Part shown: positions 16,760 through 25,971 of the stretch, piece by piece | How positions within the stretch are numbered: position 1 is the first letter of the stretch | How the letters are laid out: each line of letters opens with the position of its first letter | DNA from: Cellulomonas sp. | Lineage (GTDB): Bacteria > Actinomycetota > Actinomycetes > Actinomycetales > Cellulomonadaceae | Direction: 5' to 3' | DNA length: 64,000 bases | Assembly (NCBI RefSeq): GCF_015234515.1 | Contig: NZ_JADGMY010000025.1 | Location: 62,001-126,000, forward strand | Position numbers and translations under genes: made by a program | Notes under the pieces: model-generated | Seen by the model: the letters and a program-made list of their open reading frames with translations, nothing else | Told to the model about the DNA's origin: nothing | Databases searched by the model: none

Positions 16760-18709
16760 GTGAGCGCCGAGCGGATCGCTTCCGGTTGCCTCTCCGTCGT
16801 CGCGGTGATCTGCGCAGCCGTCGCCGGCTTCGCCGAGGCGTCCGCTGAGGTCGCGTCCAGCACGCCCGCCCTCGAAGCGGTCCCGGTGGTCCTCCTCGCC
16901 GTCTCCGCCCTGAGCTGGGCGCTGGTCGGTGCCGTGATCGCCTGGCACCGACCCCGCAACGTGCTGGGCTGGATGCTGCTCACCACGGGCGTGATCACGC
17001 AGGCAGGCGTGGCGCACGACGCGCTCGGGCGCGCGGGGACCGACCTCGACGAGGTCACCGGCGTCGCGTTGTCCTTCGCCGCCGGGCTCATGCTGTACCT
17101 CACGATCGGCCTGCTCGCGCTGCTGTACCCGTCGGGCCGGATCCGAGGGCGGTCCGGCCTGGTCGCCGGCGGCATCGTCGTGGCCGGTGCGGTCGCGCAG
17201 CAGGCCCAGTGGCTGTGGGCGCAGTACCACCCCAGGTCGACGTGGGCGTTCGGTGACGCCTCCGACGTCGCCCCGGCATGGGTCCTGCTGCTGCCGGCGG
17301 GCATCTACTTCGGCGGAGTCGTTCTCGGCTGGGTGCTGTGCGTGGTCCGGCTGACTCGCGCTGCGTACCCCGAGCGCCAACAGCTGGCCTGGTTGCTCCT
17401 GTCGGTGGCGTTTCTTCTCGCCACGATGTTCCTGGGTGAGTCGACCGTCGCGCTCTGGCTCCAGTCGATCGCCGTTCCGCTCCTGCCCGCCGCGATCGCG
17501 GTCGGGGTGCTGCGGTACCGCTTGCTGGGCATCGAGACCGCACTCCCGCGGACCGTCACGTACGTCGTCCTGACGGTCTTCGCAACCGCGGTCTACCTGG
17601 CGGCGACGGCGTGGGCCGGCGCACAGCTGACAGGCGCCGTGGTTCCCGCGGTGATCGCGACGGCCGTCCTGTCCGTCGGGCTCCTGCCGCTCCGCGAGAG
17701 GGTCGAGCGGATCGTCGGCCGATTCCTGTACGGGACCCGCACCGACCCGGCGGGTGCCGTGGCCGACCTCGGCAGGACCGTGGCCGATGCCGACGCGTCC
17801 CGGCTGCTGGAAGAGTCCCTCGGCCGGGTCGCGGCCACTTTTCGGGCGCGTGGAGCGGTGCTGTTCGGGCCCGACTCGACAGAGCGCGCTCGCGTCGGCG
17901 CCGTCGAGCCGGTGAGCATGCGTGCCCCGCTCGTTGTCGCCGGATCGCACGTCGGCGAGATCGGCCTCGTCCCGCGCAGGCCCGGCGAGCCTTTCTCCCG
18001 GCGGGATGCCGATCTGTTCGGGGCCGTCGCCCCACAGCTCGCGCTCCTGTCACAGGCGGTCGGGCTCGCCGACCTGCTCCAGACGCAACGGGACGCCGTG
18101 CTGGCGGCGACGGCCGGGGAGCGGGACCGGATCCGACGCGATCTGCACGACGAGCTCGGACCGTCGCTGACCGGCATCGGCCTCGGCCTGCGCGGGGCCG
18201 CGGACGCACTCGATGCGGAGCAGGTCGAGCGAGCGCGTGACATCACGGCGGTGCTCGCGCACGAGGTCGAACGCGCGGTGCTCGAGGTGCGCCGAGTGCT
18301 CGACGACCTGCGGCCCGCCGACCTCGTCGTGGGAGACCTCGAGGCGGCGTTGCGACGACGTGCACGGACGGCACCCTCGACCGTCCCCGTGCACGTCTCC
18401 GTCTGCGCCCTGCCGCCCCTGAGCGCTGACGTCGAGGACGCCGTGTACCGGGTGGTGTCCGAGGCGATGACGAACGCGTTGCGTCATGCGGATGCGGACG
18501 GCATCGCGGTGGACGTGGGCGTGCAGGCCGACGAGGTGGTCGCCAAGGTCGTCGACGACGGCCGGCGAGGAGTAGCTCCGGCCGAGACCGGGATCGGGGT
18601 TGCGTCGATGCGCGAGCGGGCTCGCGCAGTCGGGGGGCACATCGACATCGACACGGACGGTGCGGGTACCACCGTGACGCTGCGGATCCCGGTCGGAAGT
18701 CGCGCGTGA
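16760..18709 (+). CDS. Sensor histidine kinase with large membrane domain (HisKA_3)
   Basis: A 649-residue sensor. The first ~310 residues contain about nine to ten transmembrane helices, including a motif IAWHRPRNVLGWMLL seen in related actinobacterial kinases. A GAF-like region follows (RARGAVLFGPDS, then RRDADLFGAVAPQLALL). The phospho-acceptor lies in IRRDLHDELGPSLTG. The ATPase domain has TNALRHADAD and GIGVASMRERA. The GTG at VSAERIASG is chosen because upstream residues are not hydrophobic or family-like. Its stop overlaps the response-regulator start by 4 bp. Confidence 0.93.
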   Translation: MSAERIASGCLSVVAVICAAVAGFAEASAEVASSTPALEAVPVVLLAVSALSWALVGAVIAWHRPRNVLGWMLLTTGVITQAGVAHDALGRAGTDLDEVTGVALSFAAGLMLYLTIGLLALLYPSGRIRGRSGLVAGGIVVAGAVAQQAQWLWAQYHPRSTWAFGDASDVAPAWVLLLPAGIYFGGVVLGWVLCVVRLTRAAYPERQQLAWLLLSVAFLLATMFLGESTVALWLQSIAVPLLPAAIAVGVLRYRLLGIETALPRTVTYVVLTVFATAVYLAATAWAGAQLTGAVVPAVIATAVLSVGLLPLRERVERIVGRFLYGTRTDPAGAVADLGRTVADADASRLLEESLGRVAATFRARGAVLFGPDSTERARVGAVEPVSMRAPLVVAGSHVGEIGLVPRRPGEPFSRRDADLFGAVAPQLALLSQAVGLADLLQTQRDAVLAATAGERDRIRRDLHDELGPSLTGIGLGLRGAADALDAEQVERARDITAVLAHEVERAVLEVRRVLDDLRPADLVVGDLEAALRRRARTAPSTVPVHVSVCALPPLSADVEDAVYRVVSEAMTNALRHADADGIAVDVGVQADEVVAKVVDDGRRGVAPAETGIGVASMRERARAVGGHIDIDTDGAGTTVTLRIPVGSRA

Positions 18710-19365
18710 CGCCGGCACCGGGCGAGGTGGTGCGGGTGGTGATCGCCGACGACCACCCGATGTTCCGGTACGGGCTGAGCGCGGCGCTCGACGACGTCGA
18801 GCGCGTCGTCATCGTCGGCGAGGCCACCGACGGCGACCACCTGCTCCGCCTGGTCCGCGCGCACGATCCGGACGTCGTGCTCACCGACCTGGCGATGCCC
18901 ACCCTCGACGGGGTCACCGCTGTGGACCGACTCGTGGCCGCGGGCGACCGCCCCGCCTGCATCGTGCTGACGATGAGCGAGCAGGACGACTCCGTTCTCG
19001 GGGCCCTGCGCGCAGGAGCGCGGGGCTACCTGCTCAAGGGTGCCGACCGCGACGAGATCGTTCGAGCGATCGAGACGGTCGCCGCCGGAGGAACCGTTTT
19101 CGGCGACAGGGTCGGGCGTCGTGTCACCGAGCTCGCGGCACGACGCGACCAGCAGGCGCCGCGCCCGTTCCCCGAGCTGACGACCCGTGAGACGGAGATC
19201 CTCGGACTGGTCGCGACCGGTCTGGACAACCGCAGCATCGGCGAGAGCCTGCACCTCGCGGAGAAGACCGTCCGCAACAACGTCGCCAGCATCCTCACCA
19301 AGCTGCACCTGCGAGACCGGGCCGCGGCCGTGGCGACGGCCCGCGATCACGGCCTGGGCGCGTGA
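18706..19365 (+). CDS. NarL/FixJ (LuxR)-family response regulator
   Basis: A 219-residue regulator coupled to the kinase by a GTGA overlap. The receiver residues are visible in VVIADDHPMF, the acceptor Asp in VVLTDLAMP, and the Lys in YLLKGADRDE. The HTH of LuxR type reads LTTRETEILGLVATG with AEKTVRNNVASILTKL. An in-frame GTG near residue 10 (VRVVIADDH) could be an alternative start. Target genes cannot be told from the window. Confidence 0.94.
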   Translation: MTPAPGEVVRVVIADDHPMFRYGLSAALDDVERVVIVGEATDGDHLLRLVRAHDPDVVLTDLAMPTLDGVTAVDRLVAAGDRPACIVLTMSEQDDSVLGALRAGARGYLLKGADRDEIVRAIETVAAGGTVFGDRVGRRVTELAARRDQQAPRPFPELTTRETEILGLVATGLDNRSIGESLHLAEKTVRNNVASILTKLHLRDRAAAVATARDHGLGA

Positions 19366-19470
19366 TCGCGACTCGAACCGGCAGCGTGTGCAGGAGCGAT
19401 GCGAGCCCGACGGAGGGTTCCGTATCGCCGACACCGCCCCCACGCCTTGGCCGCCTCGCCGAGAGCCCGA

Positions 19471-19686
19471 CCGAGTACCTTCGAGCTCGCCCTGAGCGCT
19501 CTGGGGATGCAGGTCGACGAGGTCCTGCACGTGGGGGACTCGGCGTCTGCCGACGGCGGCGCCGGTGCGCTCGGGATCGACACGGCGTGGATCAACCGCG
19601 AGGGCCGGCAAGCGCCAACCGGCTGCAAACCGGCTTTCACGGCGAGTTCCCTCCACGGCCTGTGGTCGCAGCTGCGCCTCTCGTAG
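19471..19686 (+). pseudogene. C-terminal remnant of a HAD-superfamily hydrolase
   Basis: About 70 codons are closely similar to the C-terminal third of the HAD gene at 28544 (FELALSALGMQVDEVLHVGD, then DTAWINREGR and GCKPAFTASSLHGL). The fragment contains the motif IV-type GDS but lacks the nucleophile DxDGT region and motifs II-III. It has no plausible start of its own. It is best read as a leftover of a duplication. Confidence 0.78.
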
Positions 19687-19746
19687 GCGACGTGCGCCCG
19701 CATCGGTGTCGACCAGAACAGACCCGGGTGGTTCGATGATCGGACC

Positions 19747-20031
19747 ATGCCCGCGGATCGCGATGTGCCACCTACGCGCCATCAGCTCTGGCTCGTCCGG
19801 CACACGGTGGCCTACCGTGCCGCCGTCACAGCAGTCGCCGTCGCCGGCGTCATCGCGGCCATCTGGATGACGATCGGTGATGGGCTCGGCTACTGGTGGT
19901 TGATCGCGCTCAGCCTCGTGCTCAACGCCTGGGTGGGTTGGCGCAACACGGGTGAGCTCGGGCGGTTCATCGCCCAGTACGACCGCACCCACCCTCCCGC
20001 CGTTGGGAACGGCGTCCCGACCCAGGACTGA
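19747..20031 (+). CDS. Small two-helix membrane protein
   Basis: A 94-residue protein with two hydrophobic segments (AAVTAVAVAGVIAAIWMTI and WWLIALSLVLNAWVGW) separated by a short turn and flanked by charged ends. No family was recognised. It is convergent with the HEAT-repeat gene, with stops 2 bp apart. Confidence 0.62.
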   Translation: MPADRDVPPTRHQLWLVRHTVAYRAAVTAVAVAGVIAAIWMTIGDGLGYWWLIALSLVLNAWVGWRNTGELGRFIAQYDRTHPPAVGNGVPTQD

Positions 20032-20033
20032 CG

Positions 20034-20855
20034 TCAGGAGAGATCGGGGACATGGGAGTCCTCGCGGCGCCGTCGCGGCGGCTTCAGAGCCCTCCTGGCC
20101 GCCGTGCTCACCTTCGCGCCCGTCGGAGTCGTCGCGTGGTCGTCGGTCAGTAGGGTCAGCACCTGCTCGACGCGTGCGTCCTCGATCGTCCCGAGCGCCC
20201 TGGCCTGACCGAGAGCTCTCGCCGCCCAGAAGCGGATCTCCGGGTCCTCGCACGCGGTGGCGTCGAGGAGTCGGTCGTGGGTGTCCGGGCCGCACCTCGC
20301 CAGCGCCTCAGCGAGGTAGTGGAGGCGACGGTGGCGGCGGGCGTGGAGGGCCGAGAACAGCCCCTCGACCGCCTCGGCGGTCCGGAGCTCGGTCAGCGCC
20401 TCGGCGGCTGTCTGCCGGACGTACTCCTCCGGGTCGTCCAGGCACGCGACCAGGGTGTGGACCGCGGTCGTGGCGCCGATCTCACCGAGGGCGCGGCAGA
20501 CGTCACCGCGAAGCCACCCGAGCGGGTGGTCGAGGAGGGGGATCAGCAGCGGCTCGGCCGCTCGGATGCCCAACCGTCCGCAGGCCACCGCCGCCCAGTA
20601 CTCGCTGCCGTGGTCCCGGTCGGTCAGAGCCGCCAGCAAGGGCCCGGACAGTTCCTCGTCACCGAACTCCCCCACGCAGGTGACCGCCCACCCGAGGATC
20701 TCGGCGTCGAAGTCGCGGTAGTGCGTCACCATCTCCCGCAGCATCTCGCGTGCCTCGTCGTCGCCGTAGCCGACGAGTGTGATGAGCGCGCGGACGGCCT
20801 CGACGCGCACCTCCCGGTCCGGGTCGGTCAGCCGGGAGCGGGGGACGATGAGCAC
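20034..20855 (-). CDS. HEAT-repeat protein
   Basis: A 273-residue protein made of about seven to eight helical repeats of the HEAT/PBS-lyase type. Clear units include DPDREVRVEAVRALITLVG, HPLGWLRGDVCRALGEIG, DPEEYVRQTAAEALTEL and DPEIRFWAARALGQ. The fold serves as a protein-binding scaffold, and no catalytic residues are expected. The start is taken at MLIVPRSR; the C-terminus is basic and Arg/Lys-rich. A second helical-repeat-like gene lies 290 bp upstream on the same strand. Confidence 0.85.
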   Translation of the reverse strand: MLIVPRSRLTDPDREVRVEAVRALITLVGYGDDEAREMLREMVTHYRDFDAEILGWAVTCVGEFGDEELSGPLLAALTDRDHGSEYWAAVACGRLGIRAAEPLLIPLLDHPLGWLRGDVCRALGEIGATTAVHTLVACLDDPEEYVRQTAAEALTELRTAEAVEGLFSALHARRHRRLHYLAEALARCGPDTHDRLLDATACEDPEIRFWAARALGQARALGTIEDARVEQVLTLLTDDHATTPTGAKVSTAARRALKPPRRRREDSHVPDLS

Positions 20856-21145
20856 CGCGGGAGGCTATCCGTGGTTGGTGGAGGCGCAAAGATGATTCGA
20901 CGTCGACGAGGCCGCACGGTGTCAGCGGAGCCGTCGGGGGATCCGCCGCGTACGCGGCGGGCGAGGGCACGCCGAGCTCGTCGAGATCGTCCGCCGGGCC
21001 TCGCCGCCGATCAGGTACGCCCCGGAGGGACGAGGCTCGAACGGCCCGGGTGCGTCGGCCACGGGGACCTCGTCGTCGGACCCACCGGTCGCGTGGTCCG
21101 GCACCGGCTCCTCAGTATCAGCGAGCCACGACGCGGACAGGGGTG

Positions 21146-22123
21146 TCATGTCACGAGCGCGCGGCACTCCTCCCGGTCCCGGGGGAGGCCGCAGTCCTCG
21201 AGGACCCGGCGCGCCTCGTCGTCCCCGGACGACCAGACACGGTCGGTCTCGACGAGGGCCTCGAGCAGGGCCCGCTGGGAGTCGCTCAGGGGGTGGTCCG
21301 GGCCGTGCGGCTCCGGGAAGGCGAAGCGGGTCACGGCGCCCCAGCCGTCCACCACGACGTAGGAGTTGTTCCTGACGAAGTCGCACGCCGCCGGGGCGAT
21401 CTCCTCGGAGCTCGGGCGGAACCGGAGCGCCGCGAGCACGAGCCGGGCGGTGGGGAGGCGCTCGACCGGTGGGCCGCCCAGCAGGTCGAGGATCACCTGC
21501 CGGGCTTGCGGGTCGTCCTGGTGGACGAGCGCGGCCCGAGCCCGGGCGACGGGGTCCGGGTCGTCGAGGAGGTCACGCACGTCCGCACCGAGATCCGCGA
21601 GGATGTCGACGAACTCCTGCCGGGGCTCGGTGCTGCGGTCCATCGCCGTGCGGACGAGGGCGGCGGCCTCCTCGCGCCGGTCCGCGAGGGGCGGCAGGAG
21701 GGCGATCGCCCCGAGCAGCCTCGCGTACAGGTAGGCGTCGTCGGGTAAGGAGGTCTCCACCAGCGTCCTGACCGCCGGGTACCCCTCCACCAGGGCGTCG
21801 ACCACGAGCGGGAGCATCCGCGCCTGGGAGCCCTGCTGGATCCAGTCGTCCATGCACCACGCGGTGCTCTCGAGGAACCCCACGATCCCCTCGACGGTGT
21901 CCGGGTGCGCCCGTCCCTCCGCCAGCAGCGTCGTCACCACCCGGATGGCCGGCGGGCCGGCGCTGAGCACCGCCCCCTGGTGGAGGATCGAGCTCCAGAG
22001 ATGCCCCACGGCCGCCTCGCGGGCGGCCTCGCTGGGACTGTGCTCGAGGGCGTGGAGGTGGCCCGGGGTGTCGGTCGCCGGACCGTGCGAGTGCTCCAGG
22101 ACCGACCAGTCGACGTGCTGCAT
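21146..22123 (-). CDS. Hypothetical protein, HEAT-like helical repeats
   Basis: A 325-residue all-helical protein. Regions such as YARLLGAIALLPPLADRREE and DLLDDPDPVARARAALVHQD look like degenerate HEAT repeats. No catalytic motif is visible. The ATG at MQHVDWS is chosen because coding character is lost upstream of it. It shares strand and fold type with the HEAT protein at 20034. The 290-bp gap between them does not show a convincing gene. Confidence 0.75.
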   Translation of the reverse strand: MQHVDWSVLEHSHGPATDTPGHLHALEHSPSEAAREAAVGHLWSSILHQGAVLSAGPPAIRVVTTLLAEGRAHPDTVEGIVGFLESTAWCMDDWIQQGSQARMLPLVVDALVEGYPAVRTLVETSLPDDAYLYARLLGAIALLPPLADRREEAAALVRTAMDRSTEPRQEFVDILADLGADVRDLLDDPDPVARARAALVHQDDPQARQVILDLLGGPPVERLPTARLVLAALRFRPSSEEIAPAACDFVRNNSYVVVDGWGAVTRFAFPEPHGPDHPLSDSQRALLEALVETDRVWSSGDDEARRVLEDCGLPRDREECRALVT

Positions 22124-22205
22124 GACCGGGCAACCTAGCAGCGGCGGCGCCCGGCATGGGCGGGTACCGGGGCGCAGATCGCCCGGGACTCGGTGACGCG
22201 CAGGC

Positions 22206-23429
22206 TCAGCCCACCTTGAGCAGCTGCCACTGCTGGTTGGTGCCGTTCCAGTCGGAGTACTGGACGATGTTCCCACCGTCGCTGGTGGCGGCGCCCTGCA
22301 CCTCGACGGCCTTGCCGCTGTTCCGGTTGATCAGCTGGACGTACCCGTCGATCGTCTGGATGCTGAACTGCTGGTTGTTGCCGCCGTGGGGGCCGTACTG
22401 CTGGATCGCCGCGCCGTCGGCGGTCGAGTTCCCGCTGACGTCGAGGACCTTGCCCGACAGCCGCGACTTCAGCTGGTAGTAGCCGTTGCCCGTGCTGACG
22501 AACTGCCACTGCTGCTGGTTGCCGCCGTTGCGGGACCACTGGGTGATGCGCGCGCCGTCCGCGGTGGACAGGTTGTACACGTCGATGGCCTTGCCGCTGT
22601 TGCGGTTGACGAGCGTGTACCAGGCCGAGGTGTCCACCGGGCCGGGGTTGGAGGTCGGGCTGGGCGTCGGGGTAGGGGTCGGCGTGGGAGTGGGAGTGGG
22701 GGTCGTGCCCCCGGACGGGTTGCCGATGCTCCCCGGCACGGCGCGCAGTGCGGCGTACCAGACGGCCGCCATCTTGTCGTAGCCGCTCGCGTTGGGGTGC
22801 ACGCCGTCGGGCAGGTCGGAGAGGCTGACCGCCCGGTACATGTCGACGAGGTGCACGCGCTTGCCGGCCGCGGCCCTGCTCGACACGATGCCGGGGATGG
22901 CGGAGTTGTAGGCCCGCACCTGCGAGTCCGCGTACGAGACCGGGATGAGGGTCGCGACGAAGACGTCGGTCTGCGGCGACGTGCTGGTGATCTTGTCGAT
23001 GACCCCCGCGAGCCGGTTCGGTGCGTTCGCCAGGTCGCGGTTCTGGCTGATGTCGTTGGTGCCGATGTGCAGCAGCACGCTGCGCGGCTGGTACGTGCGC
23101 ACCCAGTTGACGACGTTGGCGTCGATCTGGTCGATCCTCCAGCCGGAGTGCCCCTCGTGGTCGTGGTCCCACAGGCTCGACGGCCCGTTGAAGCCCGACC
23201 CGACGAAGTCCGTGGTGTAGCCGCCCTGGGCGAGGCGCTGCCAGAGGCCGACGCGGTAGCCGCCGCCTCCGGACATGCCGATGCCCTCCGTGATCGAGTC
23301 GCCCAGGGGCATCACGCGGGTGCCCCCGTTGCTCTCGGCGGAGGCAGGCGCGGACTGGGTCGCGACCCCTCCGGCCAGTGCGACGCAGAGCGTGACGGCG
23401 AGCAGCAGCGGTCGGGCCATTCGGTGCAT
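22206..23429 (-). CDS. Secreted SGNH/GDSL hydrolase with C-terminal ricin-type lectin domain
   Basis: A 407-residue secreted esterase-type enzyme. A signal peptide (MHRMARPLLLAVTLCVALAG) precedes an SGNH hydrolase domain with block I VMPLGDSITEG, block III LLHIGTNDIS and block V DGVHPNASGY. These supply the catalytic Ser, the oxyanion Asn and the Asp-x-x-His. A Thr-Pro repeat linker (about TP x6) leads to a ~130-residue ricin B-type/CBM13 domain with three repeats (QQQWQF, NQQFSI, NQQWQL). The layout suits deacetylation or de-esterification of plant polysaccharides, a common trait in Cellulomonas-like organisms. The substrate is inferred only. Confidence 0.93.
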   Translation of the reverse strand: MHRMARPLLLAVTLCVALAGGVATQSAPASAESNGGTRVMPLGDSITEGIGMSGGGGYRVGLWQRLAQGGYTTDFVGSGFNGPSSLWDHDHEGHSGWRIDQIDANVVNWVRTYQPRSVLLHIGTNDISQNRDLANAPNRLAGVIDKITSTSPQTDVFVATLIPVSYADSQVRAYNSAIPGIVSSRAAAGKRVHLVDMYRAVSLSDLPDGVHPNASGYDKMAAVWYAALRAVPGSIGNPSGGTTPTPTPTPTPTPTPSPTSNPGPVDTSAWYTLVNRNSGKAIDVYNLSTADGARITQWSRNGGNQQQWQFVSTGNGYYQLKSRLSGKVLDVSGNSTADGAAIQQYGPHGGNNQQFSIQTIDGYVQLINRNSGKAVEVQGAATSDGGNIVQYSDWNGTNQQWQLLKVG

Positions 23430-23588
23430 GTCGTCTGCCTCCTGGAGCTGGCCGCGCGGCGCGACTCCACGTCGTTGTGAACGTTCACGCGACTCGTTCG
23501 GCCAACTCTGGCACGGGGTCGTGGGGCGTGCGATCGACACAAACGATGAGGTGCGGGGTGGGGCGGCACTGTGGACGCGCGGGGTCCG

Positions 23589-23897
23589 TCACATGTCGGA
23601 GCGGAAGCAGAGGAGGTGCCATGACGCCTCGGCAAGGGCGTCGATGTTGTCGCCACGAAGCAACCCGCCATCGACGCGCGAGCTCGGGAAGGGCACGGAG
23701 AGCACCGCGAGGATGAGATCGCGCACGTCACCGACCGAGCGGGCGTCGGCGAGCCGACCCGCGAGCATGAGCGCTTCCTTGTCCCAGTAGGAGTCGTCGT
23801 AGTTGCTCTCGGTCAACCACGGCTCCAGCGGGTCGTACCTGACGAACAGCTTGGCGAGCTGTTCGGCCAGGCCGTCCGACGCGTCGGGTGTGCTCAT
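23589..23897 (-). CDS. Small hypothetical protein
   Basis: A 102-residue acidic helical protein starting MSTPDASDGLAEQL. Phrases such as FVRYDPLEPWLTESNYDDSY and EASWHLLCFRSDM look genuinely coded, but no family is recognised. It is isolated, sitting between the secreted hydrolase and the divergent KAS III-like gene. Confidence 0.55.
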   Translation of the reverse strand: MSTPDASDGLAEQLAKLFVRYDPLEPWLTESNYDDSYWDKEALMLAGRLADARSVGDVRDLILAVLSVPFPSSRVDGGLLRGDNIDALAEASWHLLCFRSDM

Positions 23898-24126
23898 CGG
23901 GTCAGCCTGTCGCCTGCGACGCGAACGAGGCTATGAGACGTGCGACACCCCTCGGTCCTGACGGTCCACGCGTCGCACTCCGCGCGGCCCGGCGGTCCGC
24001 CCCCTTGTCCAGGCTCCCGAGCGCTATCAGGCACGGACGCGCGGCGCGCCACCGACGTCCTGACGCCCTGACGCGTCACCCGGGCAGCGGGCCCCCGCAG
24101 TGGTGCTCCGCACCTAGGCTCCCGCC

Positions 24127-25266
24127 ATGACGACCGCGCGCGCGTACCTGACGGGCTTCGGTCGCTACCTGCCCGGTCCTCCGGTGGACAACGACGGCAT
24201 GGCGGCTCGGCTCGGTGGAGACGATGCCGTCACCGCACGCATCCGCGGCAGCATCCTGGCGTCCAACGGCATCAGGCAGCGGCACTACGCCCTGGACGAG
24301 CAGGGCGAACCCACCGAGCTCAACGAGGAGCTCGCGGTCAAGGCGCTCGACGCGGCGCTCGATGATCGCGGCATCCAGGCATCAGACCTGAGGATGCTGG
24401 CGACCGCGACGACCATGGGCGACGTGCTCGTGCCCGGCTTCGCCAACATGGTGCACGGTCGGCTCGGCGGCGGACCGATGCAGCTGCTGTCCGCGTCGGG
24501 CGTCTGCGCCTCGAGCATGGCAGCGCTGGATGCAGTGGTCAGCAAGGTCCGGCTCGGCGACCACCCGCGCGGGGCGGTCGTGGCCTCCGAGCTGCCGAGC
24601 CGCAGCCTGCGGCAGCGTCGGTACGAGGGGGTCCGCGCCGGCATGGACGCGCACTTCCTGCGGTGGATGCTCTCCGACGGGGCGGGGGCCGTCGTCGTCG
24701 AGTTCCAGCCGCACCCCACGAGGCTCTCGTTCCGGGTCGACTGGATCCGTCAGGTGTCGCTCGCTCACGACCACGCCGTGTGCATGCGCGCCGGCATGAG
24801 CGGTGACGAGACCCACGTCGGCGGCACCTGGCAGGACGTCGCCCTCGCGGACGCGCAGGCCGCAGGGATGTTCGTCCTGCGGCAGGACGTCGGCATGCTC
24901 GACGACCTCGCGCAGGCCGGGATCGCGCAGTTCGAGGAGCTCGTGGACATCGGGCTGGTCGACGTCCGCCACCTCGACCACGTCATCTGCCACTACAGCA
25001 CCAACGTCTTCCGGGACGTCGCGTTCGACGCGCTGCGTCGTCGCATCCCCTCCCTCGACACCGACCGGTGGTTCTCCAACCTCGAGACCCGCGGCAACAC
25101 CGGGTCGGCCAGCATCTTCATCGCACTGGAGGAGGCGGTGCGCACGGGTCGGTTCCAGCCGGGGGAGACCGTCCTGCTCGCCGTGCCGGAGTCCGGCCGC
25201 TTCTCGTTCGCCTTCGCCCAGCTCACCGTCGTCGCCCCGACCCGCCCGCAAGGAGCATCGTCATGA
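24127..25266 (+). CDS. KAS III-like beta-ketosynthase (StlD/DarB-like)
   Basis: A 379-residue thiolase-fold condensing enzyme. The Cys-His-Asn triad of FabH/KAS III enzymes is visible: C127 in SASGVCASSM, H289 in ICHYSTN and N324 in RGNTGSASIF. The protein is longer than FabH (~320) and resembles the StlD/DarB group that makes dialkylresorcinols. No ACP, cyclase or other FAS genes are nearby, so it likely draws acyl groups from general metabolism. Its stop overlaps the next gene's ATG by 4 bp, with AGGAG just upstream, so it works with the HO-like oxidase. The product is unknown. Confidence 0.85.
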   Translation: MTTARAYLTGFGRYLPGPPVDNDGMAARLGGDDAVTARIRGSILASNGIRQRHYALDEQGEPTELNEELAVKALDAALDDRGIQASDLRMLATATTMGDVLVPGFANMVHGRLGGGPMQLLSASGVCASSMAALDAVVSKVRLGDHPRGAVVASELPSRSLRQRRYEGVRAGMDAHFLRWMLSDGAGAVVVEFQPHPTRLSFRVDWIRQVSLAHDHAVCMRAGMSGDETHVGGTWQDVALADAQAAGMFVLRQDVGMLDDLAQAGIAQFEELVDIGLVDVRHLDHVICHYSTNVFRDVAFDALRRRIPSLDTDRWFSNLETRGNTGSASIFIALEEAVRTGRFQPGETVLLAVPESGRFSFAFAQLTVVAPTRPQGASS

Positions 25267-25970
25267 CCAGTGCCACCTCGACCGTCCCCTCGACGGCCGA
25301 CGGGACCGACCCCGCGGGCGCCTCGCTCCTCGAGCGCCTCGGCGACGTCTGGCTCGAGCTCGAGGACCACCTGGCCAAGGTGCCCGTGCTGCAGCGCCTC
25401 GACGACGGCACCGTCACGCTCGAGGACTACATGCGGCTGCTGTTCAACCTGCGCCAGCAGGTCATCGACGGCTCGCTGTGGATCGCGCGTGCGGCCTCGA
25501 ACTTCGACATCGACCACTTCGAGCTGCGCGCGGCGGCGATCAAGCACGCCGAGGAGGAGCACCGGGACCACTTCCTGCTCGAGGCCGACTACGTCGCGCT
25601 CGGTGGGTCGCGCCAGGAGCTGCGTGCCGGTCGCAAGAACGTCGGCTCGGAGGCCCTCTCGGGCTACCTCTTCACCTATGCGAGCAAGCCGAACCCTGCG
25701 GGTCTGTTCGGGGCGATGTTCGTCATCGAGGGCCTGGGCGCTCGCCGCGCGGCGCAGTGGGCGGCCCGGTTCCAGGAGGTGCTCGGCCTCGCCGACAACC
25801 AGGTCCACTTCATGACGTACCACCAGGAGGCGGACGGCGCGCACACCGGTGACATGGAGGCGATCCTGACGTCCGGCCTCATCGACGACGCGACCGCCGA
25901 CGAGATCGTGCGGTGCGCGCAGGTCGTCGCCCGGCTCTACGCGCTGCAGCTCGAAGAGCTGGATCGCTGA
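25263..25970 (+). CDS. Heme-oxygenase-like di-iron oxidase family protein
   Basis: A 235-residue all-helical protein of the iron-containing redox (HDO) family. Candidate metal ligands are E97 and H100/H103 (HAEEEHRDH), E156 (FVIEGLG), and H187, D191 and H194 (YHQEADGAH). The last set fits the H-x3-D-x2-H spacing of CADD/UndA/SznF-type enzymes. These proteins use Fe and O2 on amino or fatty acids. Translational coupling to the ketosynthase gene suggests that it modifies the ketosynthase product or supplies a precursor, which is inference. The ATG overlaps the upstream stop. Confidence 0.83.
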   Translation: MTSATSTVPSTADGTDPAGASLLERLGDVWLELEDHLAKVPVLQRLDDGTVTLEDYMRLLFNLRQQVIDGSLWIARAASNFDIDHFELRAAAIKHAEEEHRDHFLLEADYVALGGSRQELRAGRKNVGSEALSGYLFTYASKPNPAGLFGAMFVIEGLGARRAAQWAARFQEVLGLADNQVHFMTYHQEADGAHTGDMEAILTSGLIDDATADEIVRCAQVVARLYALQLEELDR

Positions 25971-25971
25971 C

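Noticed and set aside
20870..21145. Possible gene in the gap between the two HEAT-like genes
   Set aside because: Frames are Arg/Pro-rich in every phase with no start and conserved text; treated as non-coding.
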